A stretch of DNA of 64,000 nucleotides from Arabidopsis thaliana (lineage: Eukaryota > Streptophyta > Magnoliopsida > Brassicales > Brassicaceae), in the NCBI RefSeq assembly GCF_000001735.4, contig NC_003071.7, forward strand, positions 11,649,151 to 11,713,150, read 5' to 3'. Positions 1-10,428 of this stretch are shown piece after piece. Numbering within the stretch: position 1 is the first letter of the stretch; every line of letters begins with the position of its first letter. The notes below the pieces were generated by a model. It did no database searches. It was not told where the DNA came from and saw nothing but the letters and a program-made list of their open reading frames with translations. The position numbers and the translations under genes are program-made.

Positions 1-1313
1 ATCGTGTGTGTTCCCTATATTCAATTGAAACAATGGCGATATATGCATCATCTTCTAAATCGCCACTCCTGCAAAGACAACAACTCGGATTTTCAAGAAT
101 CCAAGTTTTTATATGGAAAATCACTGAGAGAGAGATCATTGTGAGGGATTTAAACCGGTTTCATCATTTCAAGAATGGACTTGTGGTGATTACTGGTAAT
201 TTGAAAAAGACAGGTGAGACGATATTCAAAAACCGGTTTCAACTCATTGTTATTTGTGAACCGATTTATTCTTGGTATAGGAAGACTCTGGGTGGGAAAA
301 GATTCCAACTTTGCTTACGAAGGTTAAGTCGCAACAAAGAAAGCTTCTTTATTTCCGCCATGGACACAGCCTATCGTAGTCATGTGGACAGAACTGAAAT
401 TCTCTAAAATCAGAACCGAAATTCCACAAAATCAGAACTAAAGTTCCATAAAATCTATAAATTTTTTCGATTGGGTTCCCTATATATTATCTTAGGGTTT
501 AGTATTGTGTAATTAAAAAGAAAAATTAAGTTTGCTTGAAAAACAAAGAAGAAATCGATTTAATCAGATTTTGCAACTATGTTCGATAAAGAAGAAGAAG
601 AAAGAAGACGATGAAGAAGAAGAGAAGGAAAAAAAGACAGGGACAAAATTGTCCCGATTGAAGCAATAAATCGACACTGTTGTATTCAACTGTGGAAAAT
701 ACCTATTTTGAAATAACTTTATTTAAAATGCCTATTTTAAATATAAGCTCAATATTAAACACCTTGAACTTATGTGTATTTATTATTTGTGTGTACGGGA
801 AGCAATACCAGAAAATGAAAATCTCTTTTATTTATTGACAATCCATAATCCTACAAATCCTCTAACTTCTAGACTTATGCCGTTATTAAATATTTTAATA
901 TATATATATACATATATATTTTTAATAATTATATTTAGGAACGTCTTTTAATTTATCTCCGAGGGTACACTTTTTTTCTTTATCTCTTTTGTTTTTATCT
1001 AAAAACAAACTTTTAGGATATTACCTCACGAAAAAAACAATAAATTATTCGTCTAGCACCATCGGAAAAAGACAAAAGACTTCGACTACCCCACTCAGTG
1101 GCACAATCCTGTAATTTCTACTAAACATTGATACCCTTTCTCGAATTCATCGTGTTCTTTGTTTTTAATAAGATGGTACTTTTTCCTCATTTTTCAATCT
1201 TTTTTTCACCAAGAAGCAGAGAAAAGAAACATTAAAGCAGAGAAAAAACAAAGACAAATAATCTCCATTTGCTTTCTTCTCCATCTTCTTCTAATTTTCT
1301 TCAAGTTTTATCA
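1..1313. other. Intergenic DNA and LHW promoter region
   Basis: No gene could be supported here. The stretch is AT-rich, with a purine-rich GAA-repeat patch around 585-640 and a 16-bp palindrome (GGGACAAAATTGTCCC) near 640. A short direct repeat built on AAAATCAGAAC lies near 405-445. An open frame of 133 codons at 6-407 has no recognisable domain and no splice continuation, so I do not call it. The last few hundred bases before 1314 must contain the LHW promoter and transcription start; no convincing TATA box was picked out. Confidence 0.5.
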
Positions 1314-1364
1314 ATGGCTGGTGTTACTGGAATCTTAAAGCTTGAAGCTTGGAGCATCTTGTGA
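1314..1364 (+). CDS. Short upstream ORF in the LHW leader (16 aa)
   Basis: A 17-codon reading frame (start MAGVTGILK, end SIL) lies about 380 bases upstream of the LHW start codon, in what should be the 5' leader. It is out of the way of the main frame and closes before the second uORF. Whether it is translated cannot be told from sequence. It may simply be a chance AUG, but it would lower initiation downstream if it lies in the mature mRNA. Confidence 0.35.
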   Translation: MAGVTGILKLEAWSIL

Positions 1365-1441
1365 AGAAGATTAACTAGTTTCTTGTATTTTTCTTTTCTG
1401 GGGTTTTGAGTTTTTTTTTCTCTTCCTTATTACCGGAAGTA

Positions 1442-1546
1442 ATGGCATGTCGGAGTATGATCGCTTTTAGTTTAGATCCTGAAAGAAAACAAAGTGGAGG
1501 ACTTAGGACAAAACAAGCTGGAAGAGGATCTTGCCGTGGAAGTTAG
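1442..1546 (+). CDS. Upstream ORF of LHW, probable conserved-peptide uORF (34 aa)
   Basis: A 35-codon frame (start MACRSMIAFSLD, end GSCRGS) lies about 200 bases upstream of the LHW start. I recall that Arabidopsis LHW-family genes carry a conserved-peptide uORF (locus At2g27228, CPuORF6); the position, size and basic Gly/Arg/Ser-rich tail fit that description. Such uORF peptides usually act in cis by stalling ribosomes and lowering translation of the main protein, here the bHLH factor. The identity is from memory; the reading frame itself is seen directly. Confidence 0.6.
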   Translation: MACRSMIAFSLDPERKQSGGLRTKQAGRGSCRGS

Positions 1547-1744
1547 TCTTTGTTCAAATCCATTTTCCTCTTAAAGAATGTAATAATGGGTTTTTATTGA
1601 TTGTTGTAGATTTGTTAAAAAGTTTTGTTTTTAGACCTAAAGTTTCGATTTTTTTCTTCTGGGCAGTTTGAAATTGCACTGTTGCAAGTGAAAAAGTTTG
1701 TTCTTGTTGGAGCTTAAAGAAGAGAGAAGAGAAAGAGAAAAGCT

Positions 1745-4690
1745 ATGGGAGTTTTACTAAGAGAAGCTTTAAGGTCTATGTGTGTTAATAATCAATGGTC
1801 TTATGCTGTTTTCTGGAAAATTGGCTGTCAAAATTCTAGGTACCACTCTTATTCTCCTAATTCTAATAAAGTGTCAAACTTTATTCAGTCAAATATATTC
1901 AGTGTTTGTTAGTTTAAAGTTTGAGAATTTTTTGATAAGGGTTTAAAACTCAGATCTCGAGGATGACTAGAATTATTTATCTCTGTTTAATTCTTGGAGT
2001 TTTGTGTTTGGTTTGATCTTGTTTGTCTTAAAGAATCTTTCGATTTGTAGTTGTTTTGTCGACAATAACTATATCCTTATTATTTGTTTATGAATTGTCT
2101 AAAGAGTTCAAGTTCTTTAACTCTCTTGTCATTTCAATTTTTATTTCTTGTCTTTGTTCGTTTTGTCTTTGTTTAGCCCAAAATCTTTTGTAATCGTCTT
2201 TTTGTGGTATTCTAACTTAAACGATTGTTGCATATTTTTGTCATGTGTATTCTAATTTTTTTTTTTTGATGTGTTTTTTTTACTTGTTTTTGTGCAGCTT
2301 GTTGATTTGGGAGGAATGTTACAATGAAACCGAATCGAGCTCGAATCCTAGAAGACTTTGTGGACTTGGTGTTGATACACAAGGGAATGAGAAAGTTCAG
2401 TTGCTTACAAACCGAATGATGTTGAACAATCGAATCATTTTGGTAGGTGAAGGTCTAGTTGGCCGAGCTGCATTTACTGGACATCATCAATGGATTCTAG
2501 CTAACAGTTTTAACCGCGATGTTCATCCACCCGAGGTTATTAATGAGATGCTTCTCCAATTCTCTGCTGGTATTCAGGTTTGATACTTTCTTCATGTTTT
2601 GAACATCCTAAGTTAGGCTTCTTTAGTGTATATATATGTTCAAGCTCATAAGAACTGTTTGTGTGTGCTTATTTTGTTTGTTCTTCAGACTGTTGCAGTT
2701 TTTCCGGTTGTTCCTCACGGTGTTGTTCAGCTCGGTTCCTCTCTGCCTGTAAGTTCAAGTTACATTGTTATGTGAAGTGAGATTCTTGTTCTTGATTTAA
2801 CTGTGAATTGTTTTTTGTGTGTTCAGATTATGGAGAACTTGGGGTTTGTGAATGACGTGAAGGGTCTTATCCTGCAGCTCGGATGTGTTCCGGGGGCTCT
2901 CTTATCTGAAAACTACAGAACATATGAACCTGCTGCTGATTTTATTGGAGTGCCAGTGTCTCGGATAATACCTTCTCAAGGACATAAGATCCTCCAATCT
3001 TCGGCTTTCGTAGCTGAAACTAGCAAACAACATTTCAACTCCACTGGATCATCAGATCATCAAATGGTTGAAGAATCTCCCTGTAATCTTGTGGATGAAC
3101 ATGAAGGAGGATGGCAAAGCACAACAGGATTTCTAACAGCTGGAGAAGTTGCAGTACCTTCAAATCCAGATGCGTGGCTGAATCAAAACTTCTCTTGTAT
3201 GTCTAATGTGGATGCAGCAGAGCAGCAACAAATCCCATGTGAAGACATCAGTTCGAAACGCTCGCTTGGAAGCGACGACTTGTTTGATATGTTGGGTTTG
3301 GATGATAAGAACAAAGGTTGTGACAACAGTTGGGGAGTTTCACAGATGAGAACAGAAGTACTCACTAGAGAGTTATCCGACTTTCGGATCATTCAAGAAA
3401 TGGACCCTGAGTTCGGTTCTTCGGGGTATGAACTTTCAGGAACAGATCATCTGTTAGATGCCGTGGTCTCGGGTGCTTGCTCCTCCACAAAGCAGATCTC
3501 AGACGAAACTTCCGAGTCCTGCAAAACCACCTTGACTAAAGTTAGTAATTCTTCGGTTACCACGCCGTCTCACAGTAGCCCTCAAGGTAGCCAGTTATTT
3601 GAGAAGAAACATGGGCAACCATTGGGGCCATCATCGGTCTACGGGTCTCAGATAAGTTCTTGGGTTGAACAAGCGCACAGCTTGAAGCGTGAGGGCAGTC
3701 CAAGGATGGTGAACAAGAATGAAACTGCAAAACCGGCTAATAACCGGAAAAGGCTTAAACCAGGAGAGAACCCAAGACCAAGGCCTAAAGATCGCCAAAT
3801 GATCCAAGATCGTGTCAAAGAGCTGCGTGAAATAATACCAAACGGTGCAAAAGTAAGTGAAAAACTTATCTGTTCTTGGCAAATTAAACAATCCCTAAGA
3901 AAGGTTATTACTAACAAAGAGTACATGTGGTTTTTATTTAACAGTGTAGCATTGATGCACTCCTTGAACGTACAATCAAGCACATGCTCTTCTTGCAAAA
4001 TGTCTCCAAGCATTCTGATAAGCTGAAGCAAACCGGGGAATCCAAGGTATAACATAAAACAATAATATTTTGGTGTCTCTCATGGATTCTTGATCTAACG
4101 TTTGTTGTATTGTTATAAGATTATGAAAGAGGACGGTGGAGGAGCAACATGGGCTTTCGAAGTAGGGTCAAAGTCTATGGTGTGTCCAATTGTCGTAGAA
4201 GATATAAACCCGCCTCGCATTTTCCAAGTCGAGGTAACATTTCTGCCTAAGGTTCTTAATAAAAAACACTCAAGATCTCGGTTTTGATCGAACGTTTTCT
4301 GGTTTTGTAACAGATGTTATGCGAGCAACGAGGATTCTTTCTAGAAATCGCAGATTGGATCAGAAGCTTAGGGTTAACGATCTTGAAGGGAGTCATCGAA
4401 ACTCGAGTAGACAAGATTTGGGCTCGCTTCACTGTTGAGGTATATTATATAAGTTACACAAGGTTGTTTAACTTGGAAAGATGAGATTGTGTTAGAATGT
4501 ATCTTATTTAAACTGAAACCGGGTCGATATTGGATTGTAGGCGAGTCGCGACGTGACGAGGATGGAAATATTCATGCAACTAGTGAATATTTTGGAGCAG
4601 ACAATGAAATGTGGAGGAAACTCTAAGACTATTTTGGATGGTATCAAAGCTACAATGCCTTTACCGGTTACTGGTGGCTGTTCAATGTAA
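1745..4690 (+). CDS. LHW: LONESOME HIGHWAY, bHLH transcription factor (At2g27230)
   Basis: Eight coding exons: 1745-1839, 2298-2577, 2689-2748, 2827-3852, 3945-4046, 4120-4233, 4314-4439, 4541-4690; all junctions are GT-AG and keep one frame of 650 aa, the length I know for LHW. The N-terminus (MGVLLREALRSMC, residues 1-180) is the GAF-like/MYC_N region of this subfamily. A long Ser-rich middle follows. The atypical bHLH (about residues 450-510) includes RPKDRQMIQDRVKELREI and a helix-2 stretch with IDALLERT, split by the exon 4/5 junction. A conserved C-terminal ACT-like region ends in GGCSM. LHW is nuclear and dimerises with TMO5-type bHLH proteins to drive periclinal divisions of root vascular cells and cytokinin synthesis. 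Two uORFs lie in its leader. Confidence 0.97.
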
Positions 4691-6339
4691 TGACACAAAT
4701 TATTGACCGTACCGGATTGCTCCGGTTTAATAAACCGGGCTGGTTAAAAGCTTGATTCATATAGAGGTTACGAGCGGACCGCTCTCAAGGATTTTAGGCT
4801 CGCTATGACTAACTAAAAAGTCAGTCTAAACCAGAGATGATGATTTTTAAGTGTGTTTTTTTTTCTCAACTTTATGTTTTGTACATTAGTTGCGAATTTT
4901 CATTTGTGTGGAATTTTTTAATTTTAATTCAGTTTTGGAGTTGTAAAAAATTTAGTTAAATTGTTTAAAATTATTCTCGACCAGTAAGAGTTCAAACAAT
5001 TCACGGATTTCAAGACCGGTAAAAAGAACCGGTCCATCAACAGCTTTAACAGTACACAACAAAGCTTCACATGTTACAAGTACCTTTATGTTACTTTGAT
5101 TAGTAACTCTATGTATATAATTAGCTTATTATTAAAAAAAAAAACACAAGAAGCTCTACTTTCAATAAAACACACTCTTTATTAAGAAACGTGAGGCCTA
5201 TAGAAGAAAAGCTAATAATAGTTAGTTATAATACTTTTGTTAACAGCCTTATAATGTGCTATCATGTGAATTCATAATCTCTAATGGATGTCTTAATCCA
5301 TTCCTAATATTTACATTTTCTTCATACTACTAATTAGTGGATCAAACTTAGTCCAACATCAAATTCTCAAAACTGCGTTTTTGTTTGTTGTCTCAAAAAT
5401 GCTTTATTTACACTTTTGAGGTACCTAAACTTTGCTGCAAAAGGTGCATGAACATCTTTGTGTCTTGCTTTAGCCATCTCTCCACTCTATAGATTATGAT
5501 GGGATAATCGACAGCACATTATGATTCACTAAAATTCATTATATTTTTCTTGGGCCCTTCAATTTTCTTCCTCACTTTTAAAATATGCTTCCAATAATAC
5601 TTTATCAACAGTCTACTAGAGATGATTTCCCACTAGGCTACAGATGTATATATTCTTTTATATAAACGGTGTAACCTTTTTCAGTTGTAAATATTAACCA
5701 GAACTTGTATACTATCAGTGACCAAAATAAAATAAATTAAAGTTGTATACTAGGTAACATAGGTTTTCTTAACTAAATAAATTTATATAGGAAATCTAAA
5801 TTATTAAGGTATGCAGCAAGATTTGTCTTGTGTGGAGGAAAAGAAATGAGCCAAGATCCCATTATCCTCTAATATGATATGATTAGCTAATTTTGATAAA
5901 TTTAGAAAATGAGATAATTTTTTCTTTGATACTGTAACTAGAACATATGCATATTTTGTAAAATATAAAAATGATAGGTTTCTATTGATAGCAAACTTTT
6001 CTTACTAGAGTGAATGTTTTTTCACTTCTAGCGAATCTTTTTTTTTGTTGGATAAACACTTTTAGCGAATCTTTTATATAGTAAAGCAGAAGCAAAGAAA
6101 ACAACTATTTGCTACAGATGGATTTACTTAGCTTTTGTTTTGGTTATTGTACAAAACACTATATACATACCTTTATAGTAAGTAAACTAGTAATTATTCT
6201 TACCACATTGATCATTATAAAAGTCTCTAAACTTGAAAATTTGAGAGATATTTTTTTTGCCAAAGCAAAATTTGAGAGATATATATTGAACGTGTTTCAC
6301 TAATGTTTTTTAACATTTTCCAAACTGACTAGTGTAAAG
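4691..6339. other. Intergenic region downstream of LHW
   Basis: The first 200-300 bases are probably LHW 3' UTR. The remainder is AT-rich with many stops in all frames; I see no gene, RNA or clear element in it. Confidence 0.5.
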
Positions 6340-7430
6340 TTGTTAAGATTTGATGCTATTCATGGATGGGATCGGAAGTGACAGAAATGGATGTTACCAA
6401 TGTTTTCTTGCATGGTTAATTGAAAAACGAGATATGCATGAATCTACCTTAAATACACCTCTAATTTTCTACCAACACATCTTATTTATAGACTGCATAA
6501 GTTATATGTCGTGCGTACTTATGGTTTCATGCCGTCCTTGGCTGATACTACCTTGTTCGTTAAAGAAATGAATCATTTTTCTACATTGCTGGTATATCGT
6601 AGCTATAGCTAGTAATAACTCTTTTGAATCTCTTTTTGTTGTTTTGCGCAGAGAGTTCAACATGAAGGATTTAAGTCTCTTATGCTTATTTTTTAGAGTA
6701 TAAGTGGCAAGTTCGTGTAAGGAAATATCTATGTGTTGAAGGCAGGATCTATCAGAAGACACTGCTTTTCGCTCATAAATCATGTTATGTTTCCAATGGA
6801 CCCTTATGTTCATTTCAGCAAAGACAAGATAATTATATATTGGATTCACCAACGACATATCAATAGCATATTAGACGTTTTCTCTATCGTACTACAACAA
6901 TATATCATCTATGGAGTTCACAGGTTAAGCCACTTTTTCAAGCTCCTACTCATGTTCGTGTAGGATAGAATACTAGATATGAGGCTACTAACACAATGCT
7001 TCAGGTCATGCATGATTCGAGAAGATCGATTTCTGGATTTTTTGTGACTACCTTGGTAATTCTTTGGTTTCTTGAATTAAAAAATAGCCATCCCAGTATA
7101 AGTACGTAGGTGTAGTATAGAATCAGAAGCCACCTATGAGCTTATATGGATTCATCAGTCGAACACATATTTGAAGATCTCTTTGGTTGCTAAGGCTAAA
7201 CTCTTATATATGGACAATTAATAAGTCCGTTGTTCAGATTGCTTCCGATAGAGTCTTGATTAATGAACGTAATAAAGCCCATAGAGATTAACTGTCACAC
7301 AATTTATCATCATCAAAAATGGTTTTTTCAAACCATTGATGCGTCAAGTAATAAACAACTAGCATGCATCTTGACTATTTAATGCATTGTATCAAGGTCC
7401 TTTTTCGCTATATCCTTTATCGAATGTCAA
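6340..7430 (+). mobile_element. Decayed Ty1/copia retrotransposon remnant (RT-RNase H part of pol)
   Basis: The plus strand retains, in order but broken by stops and frameshifts, the hallmarks of copia reverse transcriptase and RNase H. Around 6385-6415 it reads MDVTNVFLHG, the DVxNAFLHG motif. Near 6590 is LVY followed by a corrupted YVDDI segment. FNMKDLSLL is at about 6660, the SVPMDP-type segment at about 6790, and RRSISGFFVT at about 7020. ELIWI lies near 7140, then a HIEIDCH-type segment near 7290, and the terminal SSNKQLA..L motif near 7350-7380. Gag, protease and integrase are missing, and no LTR could be delimited. The element is long dead. Confidence 0.88.
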
Positions 7431-7784
7431 TGTTAATTAAGCCTTTTTATCCTTCACGGTAGTTCTTTTTAAAAGGTTTGAGAAAACGTATTATAAGTAT
7501 ATTATTCTAGTGTATGAGGTAAGTTTAAGTTACATTATTCTAGCGAGCATATTAACTACTTCAAGCAAATGAGAATTGGCCTTTCATTAAAAAATTTTTG
7601 TTTTTTGAATTATTAAGAGGTCTTTCATAAAAACTTTACCTTTGTTCTTAACTCTCTTCAGCTCTTTGTTCATTGAGAGTTTGTTCTATTTAGCTCAAAA
7701 AGCTTTATCGAGATTTTTTTTGATAAAACGTGCATGAGTTTGTTCTTGTGATATTGTTGAGCTTGTTATCACTTAGTCATTGAG

Positions 7785-7927
7785 ATGTGCTTGTTGTTTT
7801 AGCTTTCTCATTTGCATGACCATGTTGTGGGTCACAGAATTTGCTTGTTTGGCTCCGAGTAGCGTCATCCCCGTGTGGAGACAACTCCCGTTTAAGTTCG
7901 AATGAAATCTTAGTTTGTTCAAAAAAA
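7785..7927 (+). mobile_element. SINE-like retroposon with target-site duplications
   Basis: A 143-bp segment ends in an A-rich tail (7921-7928) and is flanked by a perfect 10-bp direct repeat, AGTCATTGAG, at 7775-7784 and 7928-7937. A GTTCGAATG sequence near 7896, close to a Pol III B box (GWTCRANNC), lies about 30 bp before the tail. Size, tail, TSD and B box fit a tRNA-derived SINE (RathE/AtSB class). I could not place a convincing A box. Confidence 0.7.
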
Positions 7928-8950
7928 AGTCATTGAGTTTGTGAGTGAAACTAATCAAGACTCGACTTATGGAAGAGAAACTGATATTATACTAAGTGGA
8001 GTTTGATTCCTTGTTAAAACACAGAGAGTGAGTGCGGTGACTCAGCACTTGCATTTTCCTTGTCATCTATTGCGCCCACTTCCTATAGAATTGAAGTACA
8101 AAACGATCAAATCATGAGACAATGCTAGTGTCAATGACATTTAGCTGTTAATGAATCATTTCTTTGCTTTTAAAAATGATTATTATTTATTTTTTAAAGT
8201 TGAAATCTTCTAATCTTCGTTATCGCATGCAAAACTATAATAAGATGTTTTAATCATGATTTAGGAAAAATATAAACGATATATAACCAAAGAGGTTTAA
8301 TAGGAAACAAGATAGAAATAGCACGATATAAGGGCATGCGCTTCTTAGTTCTTATAGGACAACTTGTGGTTCTGTTTCCCATCATCACATGCCAAATAGA
8401 TTTGATAAGAAGTTGGGTAAGTATATAATTATAGTATGTGGCTACTTTTTTTTCAAAGATACAACTCATCTACCTTATCACATGTCGTAATCCATATGGA
8501 GTTTCAGTATTAGTGCCCTTATATTTATATTTCTAGTGGTCATTGGTAGAGATCATTCCTAGAATGAGCTCCTCTATTTGTATAGCATAGAATTTCATGT
8601 AAAGAAAGTTTGTAAAGCTCATTTCATCAAGGTTCATCTTATTGATGAGTTACTTCTCTAAGTTGATAGTTGTACGGATCGAAAAGGGTAAACTCACTTT
8701 TCCTTATTTGGCTAGAAGTTGAGACCTAGTGAAGCCAAATCCAACGTGAAAGTAGAGGCTTCAAATTAATCTAAGCGATGTCGGTAACTTTGGTCCATCC
8801 ATGATTGTACAACACTTACCTCTCTCTATGTTAGGAATAATTAAGCACAATATTTACGAACATCTTTTTACATTTCTCAGGGCGTTTAGAGTTTATATAA
8901 TTATGTTATACCAAAAATTTTGTTTTTTATAGGAATGGAAATTTGAAACA

Positions 8951-8975
8951 TATATATATATATATATATATATAA
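8951..8975. repeat. (TA)n microsatellite
   Basis: Twelve uninterrupted TA dinucleotides, seen directly. Confidence 0.95.
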
Positions 8976-10288
8976 TACAATAAAAATTTAGGTATATACT
9001 TTTATGTTTTTTAAGTTTTGTGAGAGTCGTAAACACTTTCATGTACACCTTGTACCCTGACCATGACATGTGTTGGCAGTGATGTGTTGGTTTAGAAAGT
9101 TAATGAGGAAGTCATTCTCATCACATCTATAGGAGTTTAATTGTTTTACTTGAGTTCGTCATGATTTTATTTTGACGTCCATCGTCAAATAAAGGAATAT
9201 TTCAGGAGTTTTATGAACTATACAATTACAAAGAACATAAATGGACAAAATGAAATATGTTATTAAATATATCGAAAGAGAAATAATAATTTGTTTCATT
9301 AGAATTGAGTTGAAGTTCAACAAGCATGATCTAACCTTAAAAAGTACAATTTTGTTTAACTTTGTGCTCGAAATCAAGATATAGATCAGTAAAGTAAATA
9401 AATTATTGTGGTATACAACTTAGAAGTTTCATTTAAAAGTAATAATCATATTTGTTACGTTGATCAGATTCAAACGCCTCTATGGTTATAACATTCTATT
9501 GATTTTTTTTTTTTTTGTCATTAAATTTCATTAGGGATCACAGTGAGTTATATAAACTAATTATCTATATTATGTGATCACATTGGATACACACACTTAG
9601 TATTTGTTTTGAACACCTCTCTCAGGTTTTCGTATTTTTGAACCCTATTTCGTTAGATAAAAAAAAATGAATATATATTGAACCCAATTTCTAAATTTAA
9701 TTTAAGGCGTAAATGAAATTTGAGAACTAAACACGCATGAGTGAATTTATGATAGTAGTATAGAAAATAAATTCAAATTATTGAAAGTTTAAAACTATTC
9801 ATTCATATGGTGTTCAAAACCATTTTTTTGTTCGTTTTCGTGTTCTTAAATTTTCGAAATGAAGAAGGGTATGCTTTATAAGAATAAAGTTTTTACATCC
9901 AGTTTAATTTTGGATTAGTTAGGGAGATTGAAATAAATTGAGATGAGATTAATAAAATAAATAGGAGGCCATTAATTCATTCACTTGACCAAAAAGAAAG
10001 TAATATGTTTCTGTAAATATTAGTTTTTTCCTTTTCCAATATAATATTGTAAATTTGCTTAAATTAATTTTAATCATCGTTATCGCATGCAAAACTAGTC
10101 TAAAATGTTCTGACCATAATAACTTTTTTTTTTAATCAGAAATAATAATTTATAATATTGTATGCTCTTGTTCTGGAATACAAAATACGCGGAAACTATT
10201 TTTTGATAAGTGGTATACAAAAGGCAGGATTTTCATAATTTAATATCATTGTATAAGCTGTCCACGATATATTTCTCTGTCGTTCTCT

Positions 10289-10296
10289 TATAAATA
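10289..10296 (+). promoter_or_regulatory. TATA box of the ALMT gene
   Basis: A perfect TATAAATA lies 140 bases upstream of the ATG at 10429, followed by a CT-rich leader (CTCTCTCTTTCT). Spacing implies a leader of about 100 bases. Confidence 0.65.
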
Positions 10297-10428
10297 AGCT
10301 TGGTCATCTAGATAACATGTGACAAACCCACACACAAACGCCTCTTTTCTCGACTCTCTCTCTTTCTAACAATTTCTCTCTTTCTGCAACTGATAGTTAA
10401 AAAGATATTTTGAGACAACCCGATTGAT

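Larger units (their letters stand above)
7928..10428. other. Intergenic region upstream of ALMT
   Basis: No gene supported. It contains an (AT)n run at 8951-8975. One segment around CGTTATCGCATGCAAAACTA occurs twice in direct orientation, near 8217-8240 and 10077-10100, about 1.86 kb apart. The last few hundred bases hold the ALMT promoter. Confidence 0.5.

Noticed and set aside
6-407. Open frame of 133 codons at the left end
   Set aside because: No domain, signal or splice continuation is recognisable, and codon use looks like AT-rich spacer. It could be a relic of an element cut by the window edge, but I cannot support it.
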